Assembly: GCA_000436475.1 (NCBI GenBank) | Contig: FR886170.1 | Span: forward strand, 1-29,229 | Direction of reading: 5' to 3' | DNA from: Eubacterium sp. CAG:248 | GTDB taxonomy: Bacteria > Bacillota > Clostridia > Lachnospirales > Lachnospiraceae | Length of the DNA stretch: 29,229 nt | Shown here: positions 7,161-15,944 of the stretch, one piece after another | How positions within the stretch are numbered: position 1 is the first letter of the stretch | How the letters are laid out: each line of letters begins with the position of its first letter | Notes under the pieces: model-generated | Told to the model about the DNA's origin: nothing | The model's input: the letters and a program-made list of their open reading frames with translations, nothing else | The model's database searches: none | Made by a program: the position numbers and the translations under genes

Positions 7161-8717
7161 TTATTCTTTTACTATTGCATCTACATTGTCAGCGATGATT
7201 TCTTCACCATCGCAGCCGGTAACATGTACATTTTTTAATATAAGATTTTTTATATTACTTACTACCATACCCTGTCTGCTTGCCTCATCACATCCTAACA
7301 TCATGGCTGCAACTCCAGACTTTGCATTATCAGCATATGTTATATTAATATTTTCAAATACAAGTTCTTCTATCTTGCTTTCTGGAAGACCACATATATA
7401 TGTTCCTGCTACATGACAGTTCTTTGCATTGATATTCTTAAATACGAATTTCTTTATGGATGGTGTTCTGTCATCTACTGGAAGTGGCTTTCTTGAACCG
7501 ACATATTCTGTCTTACCATCTGGATCACAGAAATAGAAGCTGTTAACAACAAAAGGTGTCATAACATTATCCATATCGATATTCTCAAATGAAATATCAT
7601 CAAGAATTGAACGTTTTCCTCTTCCTCTTCTTGTCTTAACTCGAAGTCCTCTATCAGTATTCATAAACAGACAATCTTTAATATGAACATCCATAACTCC
7701 TGCAGCTATCTCACTACCAACTGTTACAGCACCATGTCCATCTCTCATACAGCACTGTCTTACTATCATATTAGTAGTTGGGATATTGTACTTTTCAGCC
7801 ATGTATATCTTTCCTGACTTAATAGCTATACAATCATCACCTACTGAAATATATGTTCCAAGTACAAGTACATCATCACAGCTTTCAGGGTCTAAACCAT
7901 CTGTGTTATGTGAATCAGCAGGTGCTTTAATCTTAACATCTATAAACTTAAGATGATTACTGAAATATGGATGAAGTGTCCAGCATGGTGAATTCTGTAC
8001 TGTAATTCCCTGTAATGTTACATATTCACAGTGATTAATAAAGAACAGATTAGGTCTCCACGCAATGTTACGTACCTTACAGTTCTTCCACCAGTTATCA
8101 TGTGTTGTACCACCATCTATAGTACCCTCTCCTGTTATTGTTACATTCTTAACATTAAGTCCACATATAATAGCTGCAAATGAATCTACAGGATTACCTT
8201 CCCATGAAGAAAGATTATATTCTGACTTTTCATCATATGACTCAATCATTCCAGGAAGAATTGCGAATTTTTCTCTATCTGTAAAAGCTAACAATGTAGC
8301 ACCCTTAGCAAGCTCCAGCGTAAGATCATCCTTTAAGAATATACTTGATATTCTATATGTACCTTCTGGAACAAGCACTCTTGTATTCTTCTTAGATGCC
8401 ATAATAGCACACTGTATGGCATTGGTATCATCATGTTTTCCATCACCATATGCTCCAAAGTCCCTTACATTAAGAGTAACAAACTCATAATCTGTACGAA
8501 ATACTACTGGTCCATATTCTTTTCCATCATACACCGCAGTTATCTCATATTCTGTATCCGGCTTAAAACCATATAATGATGTTATCTGCTTATCTGTATG
8601 TGCAAAATGCTCTCCATTTACGTAAATATCATATTCCTTTTCTGAATAATACTTTCCTGCTTCTGTTAATTCCACAACAGCACTTCTTGCTGTATTAGTT
8701 ACCAATACTAACTCCAT
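7161..8717 (-). CDS. GH28 polygalacturonase-type glycoside hydrolase, cytoplasmic
   Basis: GH28 enzymes hydrolyse alpha-1,4 bonds of polygalacturonate or related rhamnogalacturonan. This 518-residue protein has a small fibronectin-III-like beta domain (about 1-75) and then the right-handed beta-helix. All GH28 signature sites are present: NTDG (271-274) with the first catalytic Asp, GDDCIAIK (293-300) with the Asp pair, DGHGAVTVG (326-334) with the His, and RVKT (359-362) in place of the common RIK. There is no signal peptide, so it should act inside the cell on imported oligogalacturonides. An exo-acting mode is likely but not proven. Its ATG overlaps the stop of the upstream gene by 10 nt (shared ATGGAGTTAG), which suggests translational coupling; GGGAGGA supports the start. 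Confidence 0.93.
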   Translation of the reverse strand: MELVLVTNTARSAVVELTEAGKYYSEKEYDIYVNGEHFAHTDKQITSLYGFKPDTEYEITAVYDGKEYGPVVFRTDYEFVTLNVRDFGAYGDGKHDDTNAIQCAIMASKKNTRVLVPEGTYRISSIFLKDDLTLELAKGATLLAFTDREKFAILPGMIESYDEKSEYNLSSWEGNPVDSFAAIICGLNVKNVTITGEGTIDGGTTHDNWWKNCKVRNIAWRPNLFFINHCEYVTLQGITVQNSPCWTLHPYFSNHLKFIDVKIKAPADSHNTDGLDPESCDDVLVLGTYISVGDDCIAIKSGKIYMAEKYNIPTTNMIVRQCCMRDGHGAVTVGSEIAAGVMDVHIKDCLFMNTDRGLRVKTRRGRGKRSILDDISFENIDMDNVMTPFVVNSFYFCDPDGKTEYVGSRKPLPVDDRTPSIKKFVFKNINAKNCHVAGTYICGLPESKIEELVFENINITYADNAKSGVAAMMLGCDEASRQGMVVSNIKNLILKNVHVTGCDGEEIIADNVDAIVKE

Positions 8718-9655
8718 AATGCTCCTCCCTTACCACGGCCATAATCCTGATATTCCCTGTTTCTGACTGTTTCACTATATACTAATGCTGCCATGCTGAC
8801 TATATTATCATCAGCCTTATCATCCTCGTCTGTAAATATCTCACCAGACATAACCTTATCACATACACCTAATACTGTTCCTTCGTATTTTTCTGTATGG
8901 ACAGCCTTCATTCTGCAGCCCTTTAATACAGCATATGCAAACATGAGCTCTGTTTCATCATCCATATCTTCAAAGCCATCAACACCGTATCCGGCTTCTA
9001 ATACTGCCTTTACTGATGCTTTATAATAATCCTGCATCTTCCTATATATTTCATATATCATCTGATCCATGACTTCCATAGTATCAATAAGTGCTGCTGC
9101 ATATATTGACAGACTTCTTAAAGCCTTGGCCGTATCCTTTGAATATTTAGCTGTTGCAAAAAGCTCATCATTCATTGCATTATACTGGGCTATAACATCG
9201 TTATACTGCTCTTTTCCGCCATCCTTTGTCTCATATGCCATATAAAATGGTTCATACATGTATGCCTTGCAAAGACACTTCTTTTCATCTTCATCCTTGA
9301 AATATCCCTTATCATTTCTTGAAAGATTCTTAAAGCCCTCTGCAAGCTTTACTGCTGCATTCTTATACTTTTCATCACCTGTAAAATCATAAGCTGTATA
9401 TAGCGCAGTACCTGGCATAAAGCTCTTAAGTCCATCCACACTAATATCACCTGTAAAATAATCAGCTTCCAGCTTATCAAGTGCAGCTGTAAGCGCACTC
9501 ACTGCTTCCTTAGTTCTTAATGCCCTGCAAAGAGAAGAAAGCGCATTAAGTCTTAATCCAAGTGCATATGCATCCTTCTTATGCATGATATTATCAATGT
9601 CTGATAATTTTGAAAACATATTTTTTTCTAATTCTGCATCTCTGTTAATTACCAT
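8708..9655 (-). CDS. GH105-like alpha/alpha-barrel protein, probably degenerate
   Basis: I do not recognise this 315-residue protein with certainty. The helical repeat pattern and the stretch FMPGTALYTAYDFTGDEKYKNAAVKLA, then AYMYEPFYMAYETKDGG and QYNDVIAQYNAM, resemble unsaturated rhamnogalacturonyl hydrolases of GH105 (YteR/YesR type). Those proteins have a similar MxxPFYxxY helix and a DDIxxQ segment. The usual Trp-x-Asp-Gly before that helix is here CLCKAYM, so the expected catalytic Asp is replaced, apparently by Cys. The protein is also shorter than typical members (about 350-380 residues). It may be a pseudoenzyme, a sugar-binding protein, or an enzyme with altered chemistry. There is no signal peptide. 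It lies between GH43 and GH28 genes and overlaps the GH28 start by 10 nt. AATGGAG precedes its ATG by 7 nt. Confidence 0.6.
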   Translation of the reverse strand: MVINRDAELEKNMFSKLSDIDNIMHKKDAYALGLRLNALSSLCRALRTKEAVSALTAALDKLEADYFTGDISVDGLKSFMPGTALYTAYDFTGDEKYKNAAVKLAEGFKNLSRNDKGYFKDEDEKKCLCKAYMYEPFYMAYETKDGGKEQYNDVIAQYNAMNDELFATAKYSKDTAKALRSLSIYAAALIDTMEVMDQMIYEIYRKMQDYYKASVKAVLEAGYGVDGFEDMDDETELMFAYAVLKGCRMKAVHTEKYEGTVLGVCDKVMSGEIFTDEDDKADDNIVSMAALVYSETVRNREYQDYGRGKGGALWS

Positions 9656-9704
9656 ATTATTTCTCCATTTCCCAATATTTTACTTACATTATATGATTTT
9701 AAAT

Positions 9705-11660
9705 CTACTTTTCTATATATTTAAAATAATCAAATGCTGCATAATATTCATCAATTCCATGTCTTCCTTCAGTATCTGTGTACTGGCTTCCATATGTTCC
9801 AGCAAATGCATACATACCTATCATGGCTCCGGTAAATCTTTTTCCCTTATTATAGCCTTCATCACATAGATAATATACATTGTCAAGTGCAGCTACTTTT
9901 TTATAGTCCTTCTCATTATAACTATATGAAAATACACGTCTTAGATAATTCGTCTCACACTTAAGATATATGTAAGGATTGCTGTTATCAACCATTATGC
10001 CTTCATGTGTTATAACTTCTTCACCGATTTTTTCAACTATATTTAACATCAACTTTTGTTCTTCATCCAGCGTAGCAAACACTGCAAACTTAATATAAGT
10101 ATTCTCATCATAATAGCAGGTCATTCCACAGTTCTGACCCGGATATAGCTCTGGCATCTTCATACAACATATAGCATCAAACTTAAAATGCTTCTGTCTT
10201 CTAAGGAGTATATTTCTTGATTTCATTGAGTCAAGATCATACTCACTTCCCTTTACATATACATGTGAATCTGCAAGCTTTATTCCATCCATCTCAGGAA
10301 CTCTCGAGAACCACCATTCATTACTTAGTGATGACTCATTAAAATCATCATCTGCTTCTGCTTCCCATATTGTTTCTGGAAGATCCGGCTTAACCTGCAG
10401 GGCACTTGGTCCATTAAGATTGTTTACTATAGGCCATCCATCAGCAGTCCATGTTATAGGATCAAGTGCTGTTTCTCTTCCTAATATGCTGTAGCCATCA
10501 CCTATTTTTCTGCCACATAAGTAAACCATGTACCACTGACCGTTTTGTGTCTGTACTGGCTTGCCATGTCCACATCTTTGTATGATCTCATCTGGATTAT
10601 TCTGTCTCATAATAGGATTATAAGGACAAGGCTCATATATTCCTTTTAATTCACGGCTTCTTGACACAGTTATTCTATGTCCTGGTCCTGTTCCACCCTC
10701 AGCCTCAAACAGATAATACCAGCCATCTTTCTTTAAAAGATGTGGTCCCTCTGGTGCTCTTTTATTGTCTCCATAATATAGAAGCTCTGCCTTTGATATC
10801 TGCTTTGTTGCATCCTCGTTCAGCTCGAATATTCTGGCACCTCTGTTAAGAAGCATATATCTTCTTCCATCCTCATCATTGAATATAGATGGATCTATAC
10901 CATCCTCATCTATAACTGCCGGCTTGCTGTATGGTCCTTCTGGATGTTCTGAGCTTACTACTATCTGCTTTCTATATACATTGCCTGTATCATTCAGCCT
11001 GTATGTAGCTGTAATATAAAACTTACCTTTATAGTAAGATATATCAGGTGCCCAGTATCCTCTTCCTCCTTCAAGTTCATTAATCCCAGCCCATTCAGGA
11101 TTAGTTATCGCATATCCTATAATCTTCCAGTGCACAAGATCCTTTGAATGTGATACTGGAATACAAGGATAGAATATAAATGATGAATTAACCATATAAT
11201 AATCTTCACCAACTCTGACAATAGATGGATCTGGATACATTCCTGTCCTTATAGGATTGTGATACATATCAGACAGCTTGTGTCCTACTGCCTGCTCAAA
11301 ATATTCTTCCAGCTCAATAAAATGATTCTTATGTGCAATCTCAAATGGTGTAAGTAAATTTATATCACCTGATAATGGTGACATACCTACTCTTTCTACA
11401 AGATACTTACAGGTTTTTACATCACCTGACATAGCCGCATAGTGTAACATGTTTTTATTGTTGTCATCATGGATGTTCATGCTTGCTCTTGAATATTCTA
11501 CAATATATTTAACAAGCTCAATATTACCTGTCTTAGCTGCAAGAAGTGCCATAAGCACACCATGCTCATCTTTTTCATCTATAAGCCCCGGTTCGTTTTC
11601 AAGTATAGTTCTGACCTCGTCTATATTCTCAAGATAAATCGCATCTACTAACTTTCTCAT
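9705..11660 (-). CDS. GH43 glycoside hydrolase with N-terminal ankyrin repeats
   Basis: The 651-residue protein joins about three ankyrin repeats (residues about 3-125; for example HDDNNKNMLHYAAMSGDVKT and LLTPFEIAHKNHFIELEEYF) to a five-bladed GH43 catalytic domain (about 135-425). A C-terminal beta-sandwich (about 435-651) resembles the concanavalin-like domain of GH43 xylosidase/arabinosidase enzymes. The catalytic triad is visible: D144 in GMYPDPS, D256 in GIDPSIF and E304 in APEGPHL. GH43 members usually release arabinofuranose or xylose from side chains; the exact specificity is unknown. No signal peptide is present, so it is cytoplasmic. The frame extends back to 11717, but AAGGTGG sits 6 nt before the ATG at 11660 (an adjacent ATG at 11663 is the alternative). 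It follows the importer genes across a terminator. Confidence 0.92.
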   Translation of the reverse strand: MRKLVDAIYLENIDEVRTILENEPGLIDEKDEHGVLMALLAAKTGNIELVKYIVEYSRASMNIHDDNNKNMLHYAAMSGDVKTCKYLVERVGMSPLSGDINLLTPFEIAHKNHFIELEEYFEQAVGHKLSDMYHNPIRTGMYPDPSIVRVGEDYYMVNSSFIFYPCIPVSHSKDLVHWKIIGYAITNPEWAGINELEGGRGYWAPDISYYKGKFYITATYRLNDTGNVYRKQIVVSSEHPEGPYSKPAVIDEDGIDPSIFNDEDGRRYMLLNRGARIFELNEDATKQISKAELLYYGDNKRAPEGPHLLKKDGWYYLFEAEGGTGPGHRITVSRSRELKGIYEPCPYNPIMRQNNPDEIIQRCGHGKPVQTQNGQWYMVYLCGRKIGDGYSILGRETALDPITWTADGWPIVNNLNGPSALQVKPDLPETIWEAEADDDFNESSLSNEWWFSRVPEMDGIKLADSHVYVKGSEYDLDSMKSRNILLRRQKHFKFDAICCMKMPELYPGQNCGMTCYYDENTYIKFAVFATLDEEQKLMLNIVEKIGEEVITHEGIMVDNSNPYIYLKCETNYLRRVFSYSYNEKDYKKVAALDNVYYLCDEGYNKGKRFTGAMIGMYAFAGTYGSQYTDTEGRHGIDEYYAAFDYFKYIEK

Positions 11661-11756
11661 CATACACCACCTTATCTTCACTATCTTTACTCTATTTCTA
11701 TTTTCTAATTTTATCATACTGACTATGCTATTACTACATATAAAAAGTCCGATAAA

Positions 11757-11800
11757 ACAAAAAAGACGGAAATGGTATTACCATTTCCGCCTTTTTATTT
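11757..11800. terminator. intrinsic terminator after the importer genes
   Basis: Stem CGGAAATGG/CCATTTCCG (5-nt loop) is extended by an A/T-paired base and flanked by T-runs on both strands. On the minus strand it ends the binding protein-permease transcript before the GH43 gene. Some read-through, or a separate promoter, is needed for the downstream enzymes, and I found no clear promoter there. Confidence 0.85.
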
Positions 11801-11866
11801 TAACATAAGTCATATTCAATATAATAACTTCCGTACATCACCATATATGTTATATAACAATGCTCA

Positions 11867-12730
11867 TTACTCCTTAACGGCACCTACATTAACACCCTGT
11901 ACAAAGTACTTCTGGCAGAATGGATAGATGATCATGAAAGGTAAGATAGCAACAACTGTAGATGCATTAGCAATAGTGTTAGGATCTACTGAATCGTCGT
12001 TAGGAATATTACTATCCATAACCATGTTACGAAGTTTAATCTGGAAGTTGTATAACTTATCTGTTCTGATATAAATCTTGAAGTTTGTATAATCATTCCA
12101 GAATGTTACGGCAAACATAAGACCGATTGAAGCAAGGGCAGCCTTAGAAAGTGGTAACACAATCTTAAAGAATATACCCATAGGTGAGCATCCATCAATC
12201 TGAGCAGCTTCGAAAAGTGATTCTGGAATACCTTCAAAGAAGTTTCTCATAAGTACTAAGTTATATACGTTGATAGACATAGGTAGAATTACTGCCCACA
12301 ATGTATCAAGTAAGTGTAAGTTCTGCATAACTAAGTACTTAGGAACCATACCACCATCGAAAATCATTGTGAATAATAACATATATGCAAAGAAGTTTCT
12401 TCCTGGCATATCCCACTGAATAAGAACGTAACCACCAAGTGTAGCAAGTAACAATCCCATGAATGTACCAACTAATGTTGTTACTACTGAGATAACAAAT
12501 GGACTATATAAAGCTGATCTTGAGAAAATAGCATTATAACCACCTACAGAGAATGCATTTGGCCACCATCTAAAACTTGTTGCTGAATGAGCATCAAATG
12601 AATCTACAATAACCTTCCACATAGGGAAAAGAATTAACAATGAAACCAATATAAAGAAGATTGCATTGACTATTGGGAAGATTTTAAATTTTTTCTTTTT
12701 CTTTTTATAAACTAACTGTTCTTCACTCAT
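11867..12730 (-). CDS. lplC: sugar ABC importer permease, LplC/YtcP type
   Basis: This is one of the two membrane permeases of a CUT1-type oligosaccharide importer. The 287 residues are normal family length, with six predicted helices after a lysine-rich cytoplasmic N-terminus (YKKKKKKFK). The EAA loop that contacts the ATPase is visible as LFEAAQIDGCSPMGIFFKIVLP near the middle of the second half. The ending FVQGVNVGAVKE is typical of the LplC group. The gene starts 11 nt after lplB with TAGGAGG before its ATG. No ATPase gene is present; this family normally shares an MsmK/MsmX-type ATPase encoded elsewhere. Confidence 0.94.
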   Translation of the reverse strand: MSEEQLVYKKKKKKFKIFPIVNAIFFILVSLLILFPMWKVIVDSFDAHSATSFRWWPNAFSVGGYNAIFSRSALYSPFVISVVTTLVGTFMGLLLATLGGYVLIQWDMPGRNFFAYMLLFTMIFDGGMVPKYLVMQNLHLLDTLWAVILPMSINVYNLVLMRNFFEGIPESLFEAAQIDGCSPMGIFFKIVLPLSKAALASIGLMFAVTFWNDYTNFKIYIRTDKLYNFQIKLRNMVMDSNIPNDDSVDPNTIANASTVVAILPFMIIYPFCQKYFVQGVNVGAVKE

Positions 12731-12741
12731 CGTCTAACCTC

Positions 12742-14238
12742 CTATACAATTCCACGTCCACGGACTTTTTTACTTGCGTAGTTACAACCAAGTACGAGAA
12801 TCATACCTACAAATGACTTAAACAGACCTACGGCTGTTGTATAACCGTAATCAGAGAATGAAGCTGAGAAAGTCTTGTTGTATACGTATGTCTGTAATAC
12901 CTGTGATACATCGTATGTACCAGCACTCTGTGTAACGAATACTGATTCGAAAAGGTTCATAACCTTAGCAAGGTTAAGAATGAATACTGTGATGATAGTG
13001 TTAGCTAAAGCTGGAAGAGTAATATATATAAGTCTCTTGAATCTGTTAGCACCATCAATCTGTGCAGCTTCATAAAGGTCAGGACTGATACCTGATAATG
13101 TAGCAAGGAAAAGAATAGTTCCCCATCCTGTATCCTTCCATACGTTCATCATGAAGAATGTGCCTGTCCAGTACTTAGAACTACCAAGGAAATCGATAGG
13201 ATTATCGATAAGTCCCATGTTAATTAAAGCACCGTTAACAACACCTGAGCTGTTAACTGAAAGAATCATCTTAAATACAGCAGCAACTACAACCCAAGAC
13301 ATGAAGTGAGGTAAGTAGATGATTGTCTGTACTGATTTCTTGAATGCCATGTTAGTAATCTCGTTAAGAAGAAGTGAGATAATAACTGCGGCACCTGTAT
13401 TAAGTATTAACTTAACGATTGATAATACAAGTGTATTTCTGAATGCCTGCCAGAAATATGTATCGAATCTTAACATAGTCTGGAAGTGGAAAATACCTAT
13501 ATAATATGGGTTAGCTAATACATATGATGTGAACGCATAACGACATCCTAACATTGGCCAGTAGAAGAATAATAATATCATGATAAATACTGGGAGGAAC
13601 ATAATATAGAATCCTCTGTAGTAGAACATCTTCTGCGTAATACTCTGATTTAATGAGTTAGATAAATACTTGCTATCTACTCCGAGATCCTTCTTGAATA
13701 ACTTAACAACATCCCAGAATACACCTATGATAGCAACGATAAGTCCAAGTATGATAACATATACACCTGAACCGATTGAATAAGTATTACCACCATATCC
13801 GTTTGATAATAAATCAGATACATTATGGTATACATAATTTAATGCACCAGTCTTAGTTTTACCATCTGTACTAGAGAACTGGAATGCAAACATAGATACA
13901 AATGCAACAACTGTAGCAAGTACTGATGTTACAATTGATAATTTTTCTTTCTTAGCAACAACTAAAAGAATACCAGCAACGATAAGCAACATAAAAAGAT
14001 ACCACATAAATATAACGCTGATATTCATGAAACCAAATGAGTATGCCTTAGGTGTATAACCGTCCATAAGTTCTTCATTTGACTGAACAAATGGAAGCAA
14101 TCCGCCTAATAACATGATTACCATACCGATAATAGCTAAATATCTGGTATTACCAGCTGGCTTACCATTAAGTGCTCCACACTTAGGGCAAATCTTTGCC
14201 TTCTTAGGAAGCTCTGTTCCACAAGACTTACACTGCAT
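12742..14238 (-). CDS. lplB: sugar ABC importer permease LplB with zinc-ribbon and four-helix extension
   Basis: Residues about 200-498 form an ordinary LplB-type CUT1 permease, with six helices and an EAA loop DLYEAAQIDGANRFKRL near 387-403. It pairs with LplC to import oligosaccharides delivered by the lipoprotein. Unusually, about 190 extra residues precede it: a zinc ribbon (C3, C6, C17, C20 in CKSCG...CPKCG) and four predicted membrane segments (about 33-51, 72-94, 101-119, 157-177). Normal LplB proteins are about 300-320 residues. The frame is continuous with no internal break. A good initiation site for a permease-only form was not evident. The extension's function is unknown; it could be a regulatory or assembly module. 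The gene lies 140 nt after the binding protein gene, across a hairpin. Confidence 0.9.
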   Translation of the reverse strand: MQCKSCGTELPKKAKICPKCGALNGKPAGNTRYLAIIGMVIMLLGGLLPFVQSNEELMDGYTPKAYSFGFMNISVIFMWYLFMLLIVAGILLVVAKKEKLSIVTSVLATVVAFVSMFAFQFSSTDGKTKTGALNYVYHNVSDLLSNGYGGNTYSIGSGVYVIILGLIVAIIGVFWDVVKLFKKDLGVDSKYLSNSLNQSITQKMFYYRGFYIMFLPVFIMILLFFYWPMLGCRYAFTSYVLANPYYIGIFHFQTMLRFDTYFWQAFRNTLVLSIVKLILNTGAAVIISLLLNEITNMAFKKSVQTIIYLPHFMSWVVVAAVFKMILSVNSSGVVNGALINMGLIDNPIDFLGSSKYWTGTFFMMNVWKDTGWGTILFLATLSGISPDLYEAAQIDGANRFKRLIYITLPALANTIITVFILNLAKVMNLFESVFVTQSAGTYDVSQVLQTYVYNKTFSASFSDYGYTTAVGLFKSFVGMILVLGCNYASKKVRGRGIV

Positions 14239-14292
14239 CTTTATACCCTTCTTTCCTAATATTATAGTAACAATGCTTATTAAGCAAAATAT

Positions 14293-14321
14293 CGTGCCAG
14301 AAGACCAGGTCTCCTGGCACG
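14293..14321 (-). other. intercistronic hairpin between binding protein and permease genes
   Basis: CGTGCCAG (14293-14300) pairs with CTGGCACG (14314-14321). With an inner GAGAC/GTCTT stem this gives about 13 bp around a 3-nt loop. The minus-strand sequence after it (ATATTTTGC) has only a weak T-run. Such stems often protect the 3' end of abundant binding-protein mRNA or partly terminate transcription, so that less permease is made. Confidence 0.75.
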
Positions 14322-14378
14322 ACCATATGTGATAGCAGGTATCACTAATAATACATATTAAGTAGCTTAAATCACTAA

Positions 14379-15944
14379 TTACTTACCAGCGAACTTTGTA
14401 TTTAATGACTTAAGAGCTGCATCAACCTTAGAACCAACTGTATCTGTATACTGCTTCATACCTTCATCAACAGTCCATTCGCCTCTGGCTACCTTATCAA
14501 CTACTGTATATCTCTGTGTATTGATATCACCAACAAGCTTACCAACTTCTTCTGTCATAGCAGGAGAATCAACTAACTGAGAGTTCTTGAAGAACATTTC
14601 TGAGCACTCTATAACGTTAGCTGGCTGATCTGCCTTTCCTGGATCCTTCTTTCCGTCAGAGTATCCTGCAAGAACGAGGTTGCAGTCAAGATGAGCCTTA
14701 GAGTACAATGTCTTAGGGTTAGTCTTCTTACCAAGGAATTCGAATGAACCATCATCCTTTACGTTGTAGTAATATCCTTTAGGACCATATTCCCAAAGTG
14801 TCTGGATATCGCCACCATCTAACATCTTATCAAGGAAGTACTTAAAGATTCCTTCTGCCTTTCCTGTCTCAGCAGCATGAGATGTGATACACCATGATGG
14901 TGAAAGTCTTTCTGCGTACTTACCAAGTTCCTTAACTGGAAGGATAGGAATGATTGAATCATCAAGACCAGCTGTCTTTAAGTAGCTTCTTAAAGTCTCA
15001 GCCCACTGTCCAGCCCAGTATGTAAATACACCTGATTCTGTCTTAACATCTGATGACTTGAAATCGTTACGTGCTGTAGCTGTTGTCTTTGTACTTGATT
15101 CCTTGTTGATAAGTCCATCTTTAACAGCGTTCTGGATTCTCTGAAGAGCATCCTTCATCTCCTGCTGAGTGAAACCATCCACATACTGTCCAGCCTTCTG
15201 ATCATAGTAGAATGTAAACTGTGCATTCTGATAGAATTCAGGAAGATAGTTTGTATAAGGTACTTCCTTTGAATAGAAACCAGGAGCTGAAATTACATAA
15301 TCAACGCCCTTAGCTTCCTTCATCTTCTTAAGCATTGTATAGAATTCATCATATGACATCTGCTTCTGAAGATCTGCCTTTGTATAACCAGCAGCTGTAG
15401 CCCAGGCTTCCTTTACATATGTACAGCATCCATTACCACGTGTAGGTACGAATCCGTAAAGAGCCTTCTCACCATCTACGCCTCTAACATAGTTAGCCTG
15501 CATGATCTTTTCTGCATCTGCAATAAGTCTTCCTGATGCCTTTGTTGCTGAATTGTTCCAAGCATCTGTCATATCCCAGAGAAGACCCTGGCTGGCATAA
15601 AGTGCTAAGTAGTCAGATGAAAGAATGATAACATCTGGCATAGCGCTTGCATCGAGCATTGAGTTAGCTACTGCATCATAGTATGAGTTGTGGTCTGGAC
15701 GTGTTACTGTGAAGTCAAGGCCTGTTAATTCCTTGAGCTGTTCATCAAACTTGTCACCCCATTCTTCCATCTGAGGAACTGTACCATCAACCATAACAGT
15801 GAAAGCTTCTGGCTTTTCTACGCTTGCCCAATCTACTGTTGATTTGTTTTCTGTTGAAGCATTGTTGTTTCCACATGCAACAAGCCCCATTACTGAAGTA
15901 AGTGTTAAACCTACAGCAGTAAGTTTTTTAACTGTCTTTCTCAT
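14379..15944 (-). CDS. lipoprotein oligosaccharide-binding protein of the LplA/YtcQ type
   Basis: This 521-residue extracellular solute-binding protein starts with a lipoprotein signal (MRKTVKKLTAVGL..., lipobox LVAC, acylated Cys at 24) and an Asn/Ser/Thr linker. It should be tethered outside the membrane and pass oligosaccharides to the two permeases. Its length and features such as LSSDYLALYASQGLLWDMTD and WEYGPKGYYYN fit the large CUT1 binding proteins of the LplA/YtcQ family. The substrate is inferred from the nearby GH28, GH43 and GH105-like genes as a pectin-derived oligosaccharide. GGGAGGT lies 10 nt before the ATG, and a promoter is at 16014-16042. It is first in its operon, as expected for the most abundant component. 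Confidence 0.93.
   Translation of the reverse strand: MRKTVKKLTAVGLTLTSVMGLVACGNNNASTENKSTVDWASVEKPEAFTVMVDGTVPQMEEWGDKFDEQLKELTGLDFTVTRPDHNSYYDAVANSMLDASAMPDVIILSSDYLALYASQGLLWDMTDAWNNSATKASGRLIADAEKIMQANYVRGVDGEKALYGFVPTRGNGCCTYVKEAWATAAGYTKADLQKQMSYDEFYTMLKKMKEAKGVDYVISAPGFYSKEVPYTNYLPEFYQNAQFTFYYDQKAGQYVDGFTQQEMKDALQRIQNAVKDGLINKESSTKTTATARNDFKSSDVKTESGVFTYWAGQWAETLRSYLKTAGLDDSIIPILPVKELGKYAERLSPSWCITSHAAETGKAEGIFKYFLDKMLDGGDIQTLWEYGPKGYYYNVKDDGSFEFLGKKTNPKTLYSKAHLDCNLVLAGYSDGKKDPGKADQPANVIECSEMFFKNSQLVDSPAMTEEVGKLVGDINTQRYTVVDKVARGEWTVDEGMKQYTDTVGSKVDAALKSLNTKFAGK

Noticed and set aside
11664..11756. Dedicated promoter for the GH43 gene after the importer terminator
   Set aside because: Several TATGAT/TAAAAT-like sequences exist, but none has a credible -35 at 16-18 nt. 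Read-through or a non-consensus promoter remains possible.
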